A stretch of 64,000 bases of DNA, from NCBI GenBank assembly GCA_045128915.1, contig JBGVIT010000009.1, forward strand, positions 1 to 64,000, written 5' to 3'. Source of the stretch: RGIG9115 sp045128915. GTDB taxonomy: Bacteria > Bacillota > Clostridia > UBA1381. The position numbers and the translations under genes were made by a program. The notes beneath the pieces are model-generated. The model made no database searches. It had not been told where the DNA came from and saw only the letters and a list, made by a program, of their open reading frames with translations. This document shows positions 35,945 to 43,210 of this stretch, in pieces (the first letter of the stretch is position 1; each line of letters starts with the position of its first letter).

Positions 35945-35973
35945 TTGAAAATCCCGCAACTGTGTGCTATTAT
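35945..35973 (+). promoter_or_regulatory. SigA-type promoter of the histidine kinase
   Basis: TTGAAA (35945-35950), 17-base spacer, TATTAT (35968-35973), 27 bases before ATG 36000. Confidence 0.75.
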
Positions 35974-35999
35974 ATACTCACACGGGAGAGTGAGTTTTT

Positions 36000-37448
36000 A
36001 TGATTATTACTGCCATTATCATTCTTATATTTGCAATACTGATACTACTTCTGAGCCGAAAAAACAGGTTTCTTCTTTTATTCGGGATTCAGGCTTTTTG
36101 CACTGTGGTAATGATTTTTACAAGCATACTTATTGTTGCTAAGCTCGCAAACTACCATTCCGCCTTCAAGGCTGACCTGATGCTCTATCTTCAGCTGTAT
36201 AAGCTGAACATCTCACTCGAAAATATAATCAGGATTTACAATGCAGCCTGTGCCGTGTTTATGAGTGTTTGTTATCTGCAGTCAAGGGCATTTTACAAAA
36301 GCACAAAGCTAAAAACCTTGTTGTTCCTGATACCGGCTGTGCTTACTCTTTTTATCAACGACCCCGGTCTGCGATATAAAATTTTTATAGCATTCCCTAC
36401 AGATGCAACAGGATTATCCTTTCATTGGATATACATAATAATCTACCTGCTTACCCTCATTACCACCGTTTCCTACTGCACCCTACCTGTCACCGCCCTC
36501 TTTAACGCCCTAAAAAAAGCAAAAATCCGCGCAAATAAACGACGGATTCTGTCTTTATTTTTCGGGCTTGCTGCGGTTATATCTTTTTTTGTTTTTGATT
36601 TTGTAATTGGTCCAAATTCGTTTATGTACTTTATATCTACGGTGTATTTCCCCGACAACATACCAGATTGGAGCTCTTATATATACACTCCTCTGATACT
36701 TGTGGTCTTTCTTACATGGTATATGCTTGTGATTTACAGATACAACGCAATATTTATGCCGTTTAAAAAGAAAGTCACCTATACCAACGATGCGGATTCC
36801 ATAAAAATGCTTTTCCATAACTACAAAAATGCATTTTTCATAATCGAACGACTGGCAAAACAGATTTCAAACAACGTATCCGAGAAGCCCCTGCGCGTCA
36901 CACACGATGCATCTATGATTGAAGAAATAGCCCGCGACAACTCTGTTGCAATCACAAAAATAATAGAATCGTTTAAAAATGATTTTCTTTTTAATCCCAA
37001 TAAGATTAATTTATCAGAGTGTGTAAAAAAAGCAGTTTTAAAATCCAACATTCCAGAAAATATTGTAATCACCGAATATTACGAAAGTGATAATATTACT
37101 ATTTACGGGAATGAAGACTCTCTTTGCAACGGTATTATAAATATCATCAACAATGCCGCTGATTCCGTAAACTCAAATACTGCCGAAAAAAGCATATCTA
37201 TTTCTGTTTTCACAGAAGAGGCATTATGTTGCATAGAAGTAACAGACAATGGAAAAGGAATTTCAAAAAAAGATGCAAAAAAAATATTTTCACCATTTTA
37301 TTCTACAAAGCACGGTGGAAAAAACAACGGCATAGGACTTACTTATACTAAAAAAATCATTTCTGAACATCAGGGTAAAATTGATTTTGAAAGCATCACC
37401 GACAAATACACATCATTCCAGATTGTTTTGCCGATAAATAAAAAATAA
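36000..37448 (+). CDS. Membrane sensor histidine kinase
   Basis: 482 residues. The N-terminal 250 residues form seven or so hydrophobic segments without a large outside loop, like 7TM-type sensors. The kinase core follows: an HNYKN-type phosphoacceptor box near residue 277, the N box NIINNAADSV, G1 box DNGKGI, F box FSPFYSTK and G2 box GGKNNGIGLTY. It would autophosphorylate on His and pass phosphate to the regulator encoded next. A GGGAGAG site precedes ATG 36000. It is divergent from the sugar-binding lipoprotein, so it probably senses a signal linked to that operon. Confidence 0.88.
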   Translation: MIITAIIILIFAILILLLSRKNRFLLLFGIQAFCTVVMIFTSILIVAKLANYHSAFKADLMLYLQLYKLNISLENIIRIYNAACAVFMSVCYLQSRAFYKSTKLKTLLFLIPAVLTLFINDPGLRYKIFIAFPTDATGLSFHWIYIIIYLLTLITTVSYCTLPVTALFNALKKAKIRANKRRILSLFFGLAAVISFFVFDFVIGPNSFMYFISTVYFPDNIPDWSSYIYTPLILVVFLTWYMLVIYRYNAIFMPFKKKVTYTNDADSIKMLFHNYKNAFFIIERLAKQISNNVSEKPLRVTHDASMIEEIARDNSVAITKIIESFKNDFLFNPNKINLSECVKKAVLKSNIPENIVITEYYESDNITIYGNEDSLCNGIINIINNAADSVNSNTAEKSISISVFTEEALCCIEVTDNGKGISKKDAKKIFSPFYSTKHGGKNNGIGLTYTKKIISEHQGKIDFESITDKYTSFQIVLPINKK

Positions 37449-37454
37449 AACAAC

Positions 37455-37473
37455 TGCTTATCTTTTTTAAGCA
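37455..37473. promoter_or_regulatory. Candidate operator, TGCTTA-N7-TAAGCA
   Basis: A perfect 6-bp inverted repeat with the same spacing as the one at 35922-35940. It begins just after the kinase stop and ends 21 bases before the -35 box of the response-regulator promoter. It could also fold as a weak terminator of the kinase transcript (TTTTTT is in the loop, not after the stem), which I consider less likely. Confidence 0.5.
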
Positions 37474-37494
37474 TTCTAATTACAATATTTACAA

Positions 37495-37523
37495 TTGACT
37501 TTAAAAATAAAAAAATGTATAAT
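37495..37523 (+). promoter_or_regulatory. SigA-type promoter of the response regulator
   Basis: TTGACT (37495-37500), 17-base spacer, perfect TATAAT (37518-37523). It gives the regulator its own strong promoter despite following the kinase by about 110 bases. Confidence 0.85.
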
Positions 37524-37560
37524 GTAATTAATACTGAGGATGACAGGAGGGAAACGGATC

Positions 37561-38244
37561 GTGAAAAAAATACGAACAATGCTTTGCGACGACTACAAGT
37601 ATATATGTGAATATTTCAAAAGCTCTCTTTCGGAATACGACGATATTGACGTTGTTGCAGTGGCTAATTCCTCGGAGGAAGCTATGCAGATGGTAGCCGT
37701 TCATAAGCCTGACGTAGCCATTCTCGATATTCAGATTGAAAGCGAACGTTCGGGGATTGAGCTTATTCCCCAGATTGAAGCACTCTCTCCTGAAACAAAG
37801 ATTATAATTTTCTCTATTCACGAAGAGCCTAAACTTATATATGAAGCAATAGTTCTCGGTGCAAACGGATATTTCCTCAAATCAATTGAGGTTGACGAAA
37901 TGGCAGAAAATATCCGAAGCATTTATAACGGAAAAAATGTATTCCCACCATTTATATTGGAAAAGTTCATAGACGAAAGTCGTTCATCATACTTGCAGCG
38001 GGATTCGCTTCTTTATACAGTTTCGCTTTTAAAAAACCTCTCTGCTTCGGAGTTTGAAATTTTAAAACTTGCCTCTCAGGGCAAAAGCAGTAAGGAAATA
38101 GCGGCACAAAGATTTGTGGAGCAATCAACCATTCGCTGTCAGATTACAAATATACTTAAAAAGACAAAGCAAAAAAACCTTAAGGAATTTATTGCTACCC
38201 TCAATAAACTTCATGTTTTAGAGCTTTTTGAAAAAATCGATTAA
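37561..38244 (+). CDS. LuxR/NarL-type response regulator
   Basis: 227 residues from GTG 37561, 9 bases after AGGAGGG; ATG 37540 overlaps that site and is unlikely. The receiver domain (1-125) has the acidic pocket CDDY near residue 10, phosphoacceptor Asp in VAILDIQ, and IIFSIHEEP with switch Ser. The C-terminal helix-turn-helix (about 160-220) reads LSASEFEILKLASQGKSSKEIAAQRFVEQSTIRCQITNILKK, the LuxR family pattern. It is the likely partner of the upstream kinase and a candidate activator of the divergent sugar operon. Confidence 0.9.
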   Translation: MKKIRTMLCDDYKYICEYFKSSLSEYDDIDVVAVANSSEEAMQMVAVHKPDVAILDIQIESERSGIELIPQIEALSPETKIIIFSIHEEPKLIYEAIVLGANGYFLKSIEVDEMAENIRSIYNGKNVFPPFILEKFIDESRSSYLQRDSLLYTVSLLKNLSASEFEILKLASQGKSSKEIAAQRFVEQSTIRCQITNILKKTKQKNLKEFIATLNKLHVLELFEKID

Positions 38245-38280
38245 TTCTCCGGAAAACAATATGTTTTTATATCAAACACC

Positions 38281-38324
38281 AAAAGCCGCAAACCCTTATT
38301 ATGCAAGGGCTTGCGGCTTTTTCC
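38281..38324 (+). terminator. Strong bidirectional terminator
   Basis: AAAAGCCGCAA..CCCTT pairs with AAGGG..TTGCGGCTTTT around an ATTATGC loop and is followed by TTCC. It lies 36 bases after the response-regulator stop. Confidence 0.88.
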
Positions 38325-38343
38325 TTAAATTACTAATTTCGGT

Positions 38344-38440
38344 GAAGCATTAAATAAGCTTCAGGCTAAAGCTTGCGAGAAAAACAAATTTTATATAAGC
38401 AAATAACTTAAAAGGACTGTTTCAAAGCGAAACAGTCCTT
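38344..38440 (+). repeat. Repeat C copy 2 with hairpin
   Basis: Encodes EALNKLQAKACEKNKFYISK and TAA (38404-38406). A 12-bp hairpin AAGGACTGTTTC/GAAACAGTCCTT (38412-38440) and ATTTTG follow. The same tail and hairpin recur at 40991-41089 and 43015-43089. No upstream part of the gene remains: an in-frame TAA lies six codons before. Confidence 0.7.
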
Positions 38441-38512
38441 ATTTTGTTGTTTTATAATTAATAGATATATTTTCTCTTAGCTTTTTTAAACAAATGTCTA
38501 CATTTTGCTTGG

Positions 38513-39442
38513 TCATATCGTCAAAAAGACCAAAGGAATTGTAATACAGGATAGCAAATGGGATACTACAGCAAGACCTGCTGCCACGGTTGTATCTTTA
38601 CCAACAGCGCTTGGAATTACTATTGTATTTAGTCCAAATGGCATTGCCAATATACAAAGAGAACAGATATACACCGTTGAAGGTAATTTTACAAAATATG
38701 TAATACCAATAAAAATAAATGGCATTATAATTAGTTTAACAATGGATATTAAATAAATTTTTATGTTAGTAAATGTATCCTTCAGCGATATAAACGATAT
38801 TGCAACGCCTGTCAAAAGCATAGCAATCGGAGACATGCAACCCCCAGAAACTGAAATGATTGATTCAATCCACCCCGGCAAGGGAATCTGAAACAATCCG
38901 ATTATCATGCCGATAATCATGGATACAAGCATGGGGTTGAGAAAGGATTTCATTCTTTCTTTAATTGTTTGTTTTCTATCAGAATCAAAAAGCAGAAGCC
39001 CCGGTACTCCCCATAAATAAATGAGTATCCATAAAGCCAACGTAAATATCAAATATTCAAAAAAGATATCCCCAAACAAACTACTTACTATAGCATTACC
39101 CATAAATGAAAAGTTTGAAAAAGTCAGTCCATATGTATAAATCTTTTGAATATATGTATCCTTTGACGATAATTTTGAAACTAAAATTGAAAATGGTATG
39201 ATAATTAAAGCAAGCGCAAAGCTACATGCCAATAGCTTCCATGCAACACTAATACGCTCAACTGTAAAATTTTCAATAAAAGTTTTCATAACAAGAGCCG
39301 GAATGAAAACATTATTTTCCAGTTTCGACAAAACCGAAGCAGAGTTTTCTGGTAATACTTTTATTTTTACTAAAATGTAGCCTATTACAATCAGTCCAAA
39401 CAAGAAAGAGGTCTGATTTAATGTAGTCGAAAAAATATTCAT
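38513..39442 (-). CDS. AEC family (auxin efflux carrier-like) transporter
   Basis: 309 residues with about ten membrane segments in two halves. It opens TTLNQTSFLFGLIVIGYILVKIKVLPENSASVLSKLENNVFIPALVMKTF, the conserved start of bacterial AEC/malate-permease-like proteins, and has the ILAMPFGLNTIVIPSAVG stretch near the end. Relatives export or import organic acids or amino acids; the substrate is unknown here. It starts a two-gene stretch with the DUF4432 protein, which is encoded upstream on the same strand. Confidence 0.85.
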   Translation of the reverse strand: MNIFSTTLNQTSFLFGLIVIGYILVKIKVLPENSASVLSKLENNVFIPALVMKTFIENFTVERISVAWKLLACSFALALIIIPFSILVSKLSSKDTYIQKIYTYGLTFSNFSFMGNAIVSSLFGDIFFEYLIFTLALWILIYLWGVPGLLLFDSDRKQTIKERMKSFLNPMLVSMIIGMIIGLFQIPLPGWIESIISVSGGCMSPIAMLLTGVAISFISLKDTFTNIKIYLISIVKLIIMPFIFIGITYFVKLPSTVYICSLCILAMPFGLNTIVIPSAVGKDTTVAAGLAVVSHLLSCITIPLVFLTI

Positions 39443-39464
39443 GTCTTATTCCTTTTTCATATAA

Positions 39465-40430
39465 TTATTTATCCATAAATGTAAATTTAAGGTGGAACGT
39501 CCTGCTTTCGCCCTGTTTCAATATATCGAGCATTCCGTTTTCACGCATAACTTTTCTTCCATCCGGAAGACAGTTTCCCGGTTCCAATCCCATAACATAG
39601 TCAGTTTCGCCCATCATTTTCCACTGTGTAAAATATTTTAATTCCTTAGTATCATAAGACATTGTTAATCCTATTTTAATCTTGGAATTGAATATTGAAA
39701 CCTCTGATTGCCCGGATAATGTATGATAAAAACACATTTCTTCATATCCGTTTTGTGGGCTTTCAACCTTAAGGCAATCTTCAAGACCCGCCGCTGCATG
39801 TTCGTTTCTAGGCACAACTTTGCTTGATGGAATGGATATTTCAGCATGTTCATCAAGCAACGGATAACCCATATTGCAGTGATACAAAATCTCCAACGGA
39901 CTGTCCTTGCTGCCGATATTCTTTACCACATCACACAAATTAATTTCATTCTTCTCGAGAGAAATTATATATTCGCGTTCTAAAATCAATTTATAGCTAA
40001 ATATTTCCGCATCACGAATAATTGCTTTTATGTGTATGCCGTCTGTATCTGTCCAATGCGCAACATTTTCACAAGGTATGTTAGAAATATTTCCGTGAAG
40101 CGGTACCTCTTCTCCATTATCAACACAAGGTGTTCCAACACCTCTCATTCCACAGGTTGTAATAAATCCTGCTGTAAATGATTTTAAAAATCCCGATTCC
40201 TTATCATCATAATATTGATGTGAAACATATCCACACGGTGCAAAATAACCAAAGTTATATCCTTTAAATGAAAGTCTGGATATATCTGCACATCTGTCTA
40301 CTGATATCCAAAAATCAAGACCATTGCCGTTTCGAACATAAAGCATACGCATTCCATCGCCTTTGCCGCCGCAAAGGCGCATTTCCTCAACTCCAAAAGT
40401 CTGATTAGGATGTCCTGTATATTTATTCAT
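39465..40430 (-). CDS. DUF4432 aldose-1-epimerase-like protein
   Basis: 321 residues of the galactose-mutarotase-like beta-sandwich fold. Visible family traits are MRMLYVRNGNGLDFWISVDRCADISRLSFKGYNFGYFAPCGY, HGNISNIPCENV and MGYPLLDEHAEI. The catalytic His/Glu pair of true mutarotases is not certain. It is cytoplasmic, with no signal peptide. It lies upstream of the AEC gene by 22 bases, suggesting that a sugar or sugar acid is the cargo. It is preceded by about 158 bases without a gene. Confidence 0.8.
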   Translation of the reverse strand: MNKYTGHPNQTFGVEEMRLCGGKGDGMRMLYVRNGNGLDFWISVDRCADISRLSFKGYNFGYFAPCGYVSHQYYDDKESGFLKSFTAGFITTCGMRGVGTPCVDNGEEVPLHGNISNIPCENVAHWTDTDGIHIKAIIRDAEIFSYKLILEREYIISLEKNEINLCDVVKNIGSKDSPLEILYHCNMGYPLLDEHAEISIPSSKVVPRNEHAAAGLEDCLKVESPQNGYEEMCFYHTLSGQSEVSIFNSKIKIGLTMSYDTKELKYFTQWKMMGETDYVMGLEPGNCLPDGRKVMRENGMLDILKQGESRTFHLKFTFMDK

Positions 40431-40588
40431 AATCTTTCTCCTATTTAGTTATTTAATGTATTAATCCCTGATTCAATATTCAATTGCCAGTTGGTTCATA
40501 TATTAAAGATTAATGAAAATATTTTCAAGTTTTTTATTTTTTGCATATTACGATTTTAAAAAACTTGGTTATTTTATAAAAAACTCGA

Positions 40589-40906
40589 CTAGCCCTCAGC
40601 TGTTGCTTCATCCATTGTAATTGTCTTTGCAACAGTATCAACATAAAATTGGTCTGGCGCTCTTGTTGAATTATTCATAAAGAAAAATTCCGTGAGTTGA
40701 TCAACACCCGCACGGAATGTAAATTTTCTGGCAACAACAGCTGTCTTATCACAGACAAACTGAAGTTGATTAGCATCAGTATCTATTATAATCTGTAAAT
40801 TATGCCACTCTCCGTCGTCCAAATCGACATTATTAACAGGAATTGTGTGGTCATCTCCATGATATGTAAGAATCTGATCCTTCTTAATTTGAATTGTGCC
40901 AAAATT
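40589..40906 (-). pseudogene. C-terminal remnant of a LamG-like secreted protein
   Basis: An open frame of 105 codons from just inside a TAG (40907-40909) to the stop at 40589. It encodes GTIQIKKDQILTYHGDD, then DDGEWHNLQIIIDTDANQ and DQFYVDTVAKTI, the end of a laminin-G-like sandwich. No signal peptide, normal start or ribosome site is present; TTG 40822 is the best late start. The 5' part is lost where the sequence enters the region next to repeat C3. Its pattern resembles the lectin-like proteins of the neighbouring cluster. Confidence 0.6.
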
Positions 40907-40934
40907 CTATTGGCTAGATAAAGAGAAAGATTTC

Positions 40935-40962
40935 CTAAACCCACGTTTTATTAGGGTTTACC
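40935..40962. repeat. Short inverted repeat before repeat C3
   Basis: TAAACCC and GGGTTTA, 7-bp arms around an AT-rich loop, between the LamG remnant and repeat C copy 3. No function assigned. Confidence 0.3.
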
Positions 40963-40990
40963 GGTATTTGTTTGAAACAGTAGCTTTGGC

Positions 40991-41089
40991 GAAGCCCTTG
41001 ACAGATTGCAGGCTAAGGCTTGTGAGAGGAATAAGGTTTATTTGAGCAAATAAGTTTAAAGGACTGTTTCAAAACCGAAACAGTCCTTT
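40991..41089 (+). repeat. Repeat C copy 3 with hairpin
   Basis: Encodes EALDRLQAKACERNKVYLSK and TAA (41051-41053). A 13-bp hairpin AAAGGACTGTTTC/GAAACAGTCCTTT (41058-41089) and a T-run follow. An in-frame TGA lies five codons upstream of the tail. The hairpin can also terminate the leftward fic gene. Confidence 0.7.
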
Positions 41090-41109
41090 TACTTAATATA
41101 CACAAAACA

Positions 41110-41715
41110 TTATAGTTCTTCTACTTTAAATGCAGTATAACCTTCATAGTGATAGCTGTTGTCGATGCCTTTCATATAAACATCTCTATCGTTTATCCTA
41201 TCAGTTAAAGCATTTTTCAGAATATACTTTATCTCTATATCCCTGATAGGACTACGCTCCATTGCAAGAAGATAATCTTCTTTATCAACTAAGCTCCAAT
41301 CTATAACTTTACCCAGTTCCTTCTTTAAGATAAGGTCAAGCCAAATACGTGTTGAACGTCCATTCCCTTCCCTGAAAGGATGACAGATGTTCATTTCCAC
41401 ATACTTCTCAATGATTTCATCAAAAGTAGTCTGTGGCATATTGCTGACATTTTCTAATGCTGAATTAAGATACATCACAGGAGCAAACCTGAATCCACCC
41501 TTAGCAATGTTAACATCACGAACCTCCCCTGCAAATTCGTAAAGCTCATCGAATAAGTATTTATGGATAAAAACAAGAGCTGAAAACTTGCCTACTTCAA
41601 GACCGTCAAGTAAACCATTATCGTAAAGTTTCACAGCTTTCTTTTTGCTGATTCTTTCTTCTTCACGAGCAAGCTCAGCCGAGTCTGTTATTTTGAGTTT
41701 ATTTTCTAAAGCCAT
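41110..41715 (-). CDS. Fic domain protein (probable AMP-transferase)
   Basis: 201 residues. The full Fic motif HPFREGNGR sits at 112-120, followed by STR, with the preceding flap region FAGEVRDVNIAKGGFRFAP at about 61-79. Fic enzymes transfer AMP or another nucleotide part to protein hydroxyls. I see no separate inhibitory (S/T)xxxE(G/N) helix in the protein or a small antitoxin gene beside it, so how it is controlled is unclear. It has AAGGAGG before ATG 41715 and a consensus promoter just upstream. It lies beside the hipBA remains, as toxin-like genes often do. Confidence 0.88.
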   Translation of the reverse strand: MALENKLKITDSAELAREEERISKKKAVKLYDNGLLDGLEVGKFSALVFIHKYLFDELYEFAGEVRDVNIAKGGFRFAPVMYLNSALENVSNMPQTTFDEIIEKYVEMNICHPFREGNGRSTRIWLDLILKKELGKVIDWSLVDKEDYLLAMERSPIRDIEIKYILKNALTDRINDRDVYMKGIDNSYHYEGYTAFKVEEL

Positions 41716-41799
41716 GATAAAACCTCCTTACTTATTGTCGGTGAAGACTATTTTCATCATATCAGAAATGCCACTAAAACCATAAAATCAAACACTAAT

Positions 41800-41828
41800 A
41801 TTATATCACAAAACTCATAAAATGTCAA
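41800..41828 (-). promoter_or_regulatory. Consensus SigA promoter of the fic gene
   Basis: Read leftward: TTGACA (41823-41828), 17-base spacer, TATAAT (41800-41805), about 85 bases before ATG 41715. Both hexamers are perfect, predicting strong transcription. Confidence 0.85.
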
Positions 41829-42584
41829 GAAATCCAATTAGAACTCTACACTGTTTCGAAACCGAAACAGTCCTTACTACATATATAGTTTCAAGCTTAG
41901 ATTCTGGAACATTAAGTGAACACAATTTTGCCAGATCGCGGGCTACCTTTTCCCACGCACCGGTATTGAACTCATCATTCTTTGATGGAAACTTGGCAAT
42001 CCAAAGCTCTCCGTTTGTATCCTGAATTGTCGCCTTTGGTCTTGCACCTCCCAAAGAAGAGCCGGGTTTTAATAACTTATTCAGCCATTTTTCATTGAGC
42101 ATATTTTCTTCATTTTCGAAGTTTCTTGATGCTTCTTCAAGTGTTCTGAGTGTTGCCCAAGGCGGAGCAGCAGTTTCTTTATCATCAGACAAAAATGGTC
42201 CATTCTCATCTTCTTTAAATCGGATTGCACCCATTCGGGTTTCGTCATATACGCCGAGCAGATAATCACCATCGGTCAATTTTCTTGGTTTGCGACCTTC
42301 TTTATCTGCAAAATTCTTTCACGGCGTTGCATCAGAACACGCCCCCAACGGTCGGGAGACGAATCTGAAAATATTCCAAAAACACTTTTATTTATAGGAA
42401 ACTGTCTGCCTGAATATAACTGCAACTCAGGATCAATTGTTATTCCTTTATTGTGTTTCGAAAGCCACTCCGAATCAAATTCAAAAGAAAAGTTATCAGA
42501 ACCTTTTCCTTCGCCAACATATAATCTTCCCATTAAGTTTGATTCGTCTGAGTTAAAGCTTTCATAAACATAAATCGTTTTCAT
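41815..42584 (-). pseudogene. hipA: Broken hipA-like toxin gene
   Basis: From ATG 42584 (after AGGAGG) the frame encodes the HipA N-terminal domain, with FSDSSPDRWGRVLMQRRERIL. A one-base loss near 42306 then shifts the frame: after RRERIL the other frame reads DKEGRKPRKLTDGDYLLGVYDETRMGA, the expected continuation. It goes on through GARPKATI and WIAKFPSKND to NVPESKLETIYV, then runs straight into a C-type hairpin (41850-41876) and stops at 41815. The whole C-terminal kinase lobe is missing. Both lesions make it inactive. Confidence 0.85.
41850..41876 (+). repeat. Repeat C partial copy (hairpin only) inside hipA
   Basis: ACTGTTTCG-AAAC-CGAAACAGT followed by CCTTA, matching the right side of the C hairpins. 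The AAGG of the left arm and the coding tail are missing. It sits exactly where similarity of the hipA product to its family ends, so it marks the truncation joint. Confidence 0.65.
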
Positions 42585-42597
42585 ACTATTCCTCCTT

Positions 42598-42906
42598 TCA
42601 AGGTGCACGCTTACGAACTGTCAAATTCAAGTCCTGAATAGTTCTACCCAATGTATCATCTTTTGCAACGAGCAATAAATCCTTATCCATACCATTCAGT
42701 GCATGAAGAACCGCAGCATATATTCCAACAGCAACAGTTTTGTCGCCTTTTTCTACTTTCCATAATGTAGCACGACTTATGTCTGCTCTTTCCGCCACAA
42801 GTTCTACAGATAAATTTCTTCTGAGTCTTGCAAGTTTTATCTGCTCACCCATAGTATTTAGTATATCCTGCGTTGCAGGTAATATATCAACAGTCTTTTT
42901 AGCCAC
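42598..42906 (-). CDS. hipB: HipB-like XRE antitoxin/repressor
   Basis: About 102 residues from GTG 42906; GTG 42915 is an alternative. The XRE helix-turn-helix (about 20-75) reads MGEQIKLARLRRNLSVELVAERADISRATLWKVEKGDKTV, and a short basic tail follows. HipB proteins bind operators over their own promoter and neutralise HipA. It appears intact although its toxin gene is broken, and it ends 14 bases before the hipA start. A palindrome over its -10 box fits autoregulation. Confidence 0.82.
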   Translation of the reverse strand: MAKKTVDILPATQDILNTMGEQIKLARLRRNLSVELVAERADISRATLWKVEKGDKTVAVGIYAAVLHALNGMDKDLLLVAKDDTLGRTIQDLNLTVRKRAP

Positions 42907-42922
42907 ACAAATCACTCTTTAT

Positions 42923-42958
42923 GTATATTATTATATACCATAATGTTGATTTTGTAAA
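42923..42958 (-). promoter_or_regulatory. hipB promoter with palindromic operator
   Basis: Read leftward: TTTACA (42953-42958), 17-base spacer, TATAAT (42930-42935). The palindrome GTATAT-TATT-ATATAC (42923-42938) covers the -10 box, where a HipB dimer would block polymerase. Confidence 0.75.
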
Positions 42959-43014
42959 CCTAAATAAACGTTATTTGCAAATTCATTACTTTTTGCTCAT
43001 CCATCCTATTAAAG

Positions 43015-43089
43015 GCTAAGGTTTGTGAGAAGAATACGATTTATTTGAGCAAATAAGTATAAAGGACTGTTTCGGCTGAAACAGTCCTT
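43015..43089 (+). repeat. Repeat C copy 4 with hairpin
   Basis: Encodes AKVCEKNTIYLSK and TAA (43054-43056). The hairpin AAGGACTGTTTC/GAAACAGTCCTT ends at 43089 and is followed by ACTTACG. It is shorter at its left end than the other copies. The E2 hairpin element begins 22 bases further on, as E1 follows C1. Confidence 0.7.
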
Positions 43090-43110
43090 ACTTACGTTAT
43101 ACATCAAATA

Positions 43111-43184
43111 GTATAGCATCCCCGTATAATACAAATAATGGGGGGATTATACGGGGTGGGAATCTGCTATACATAGTTATGTAA
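43111..43184 (+). ncRNA. Conserved long hairpin element E2 (candidate structured RNA or mobile-element end)
   Basis: Outer stem GTATAGCA/TGCTATAC (43111-43118, 43165-43172), inner stem CCCCGTATAAT/ATTATACGGGG (43120-43130, 43146-43156), GGGGG in the loop and the asymmetric bulge TGGGAATC. A second small palindrome TACATA-GT-TATGTA overlaps the right outer arm. This is the same plan as E1 at 7407-7500. It lies 26 bases from the end of a leftward FAD oxidoreductase gene. Confidence 0.5.
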
Positions 43185-43210
43185 AAAAATTACGGATAGC
43201 CACTAACGCA

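Noticed and set aside
7236..43089. C repeats as inverted-repeat ends of an insertion sequence
   Set aside because: All copies point the same way, no target duplications or transposase gene were seen, and the conserved part reads as the end of a coding sequence.
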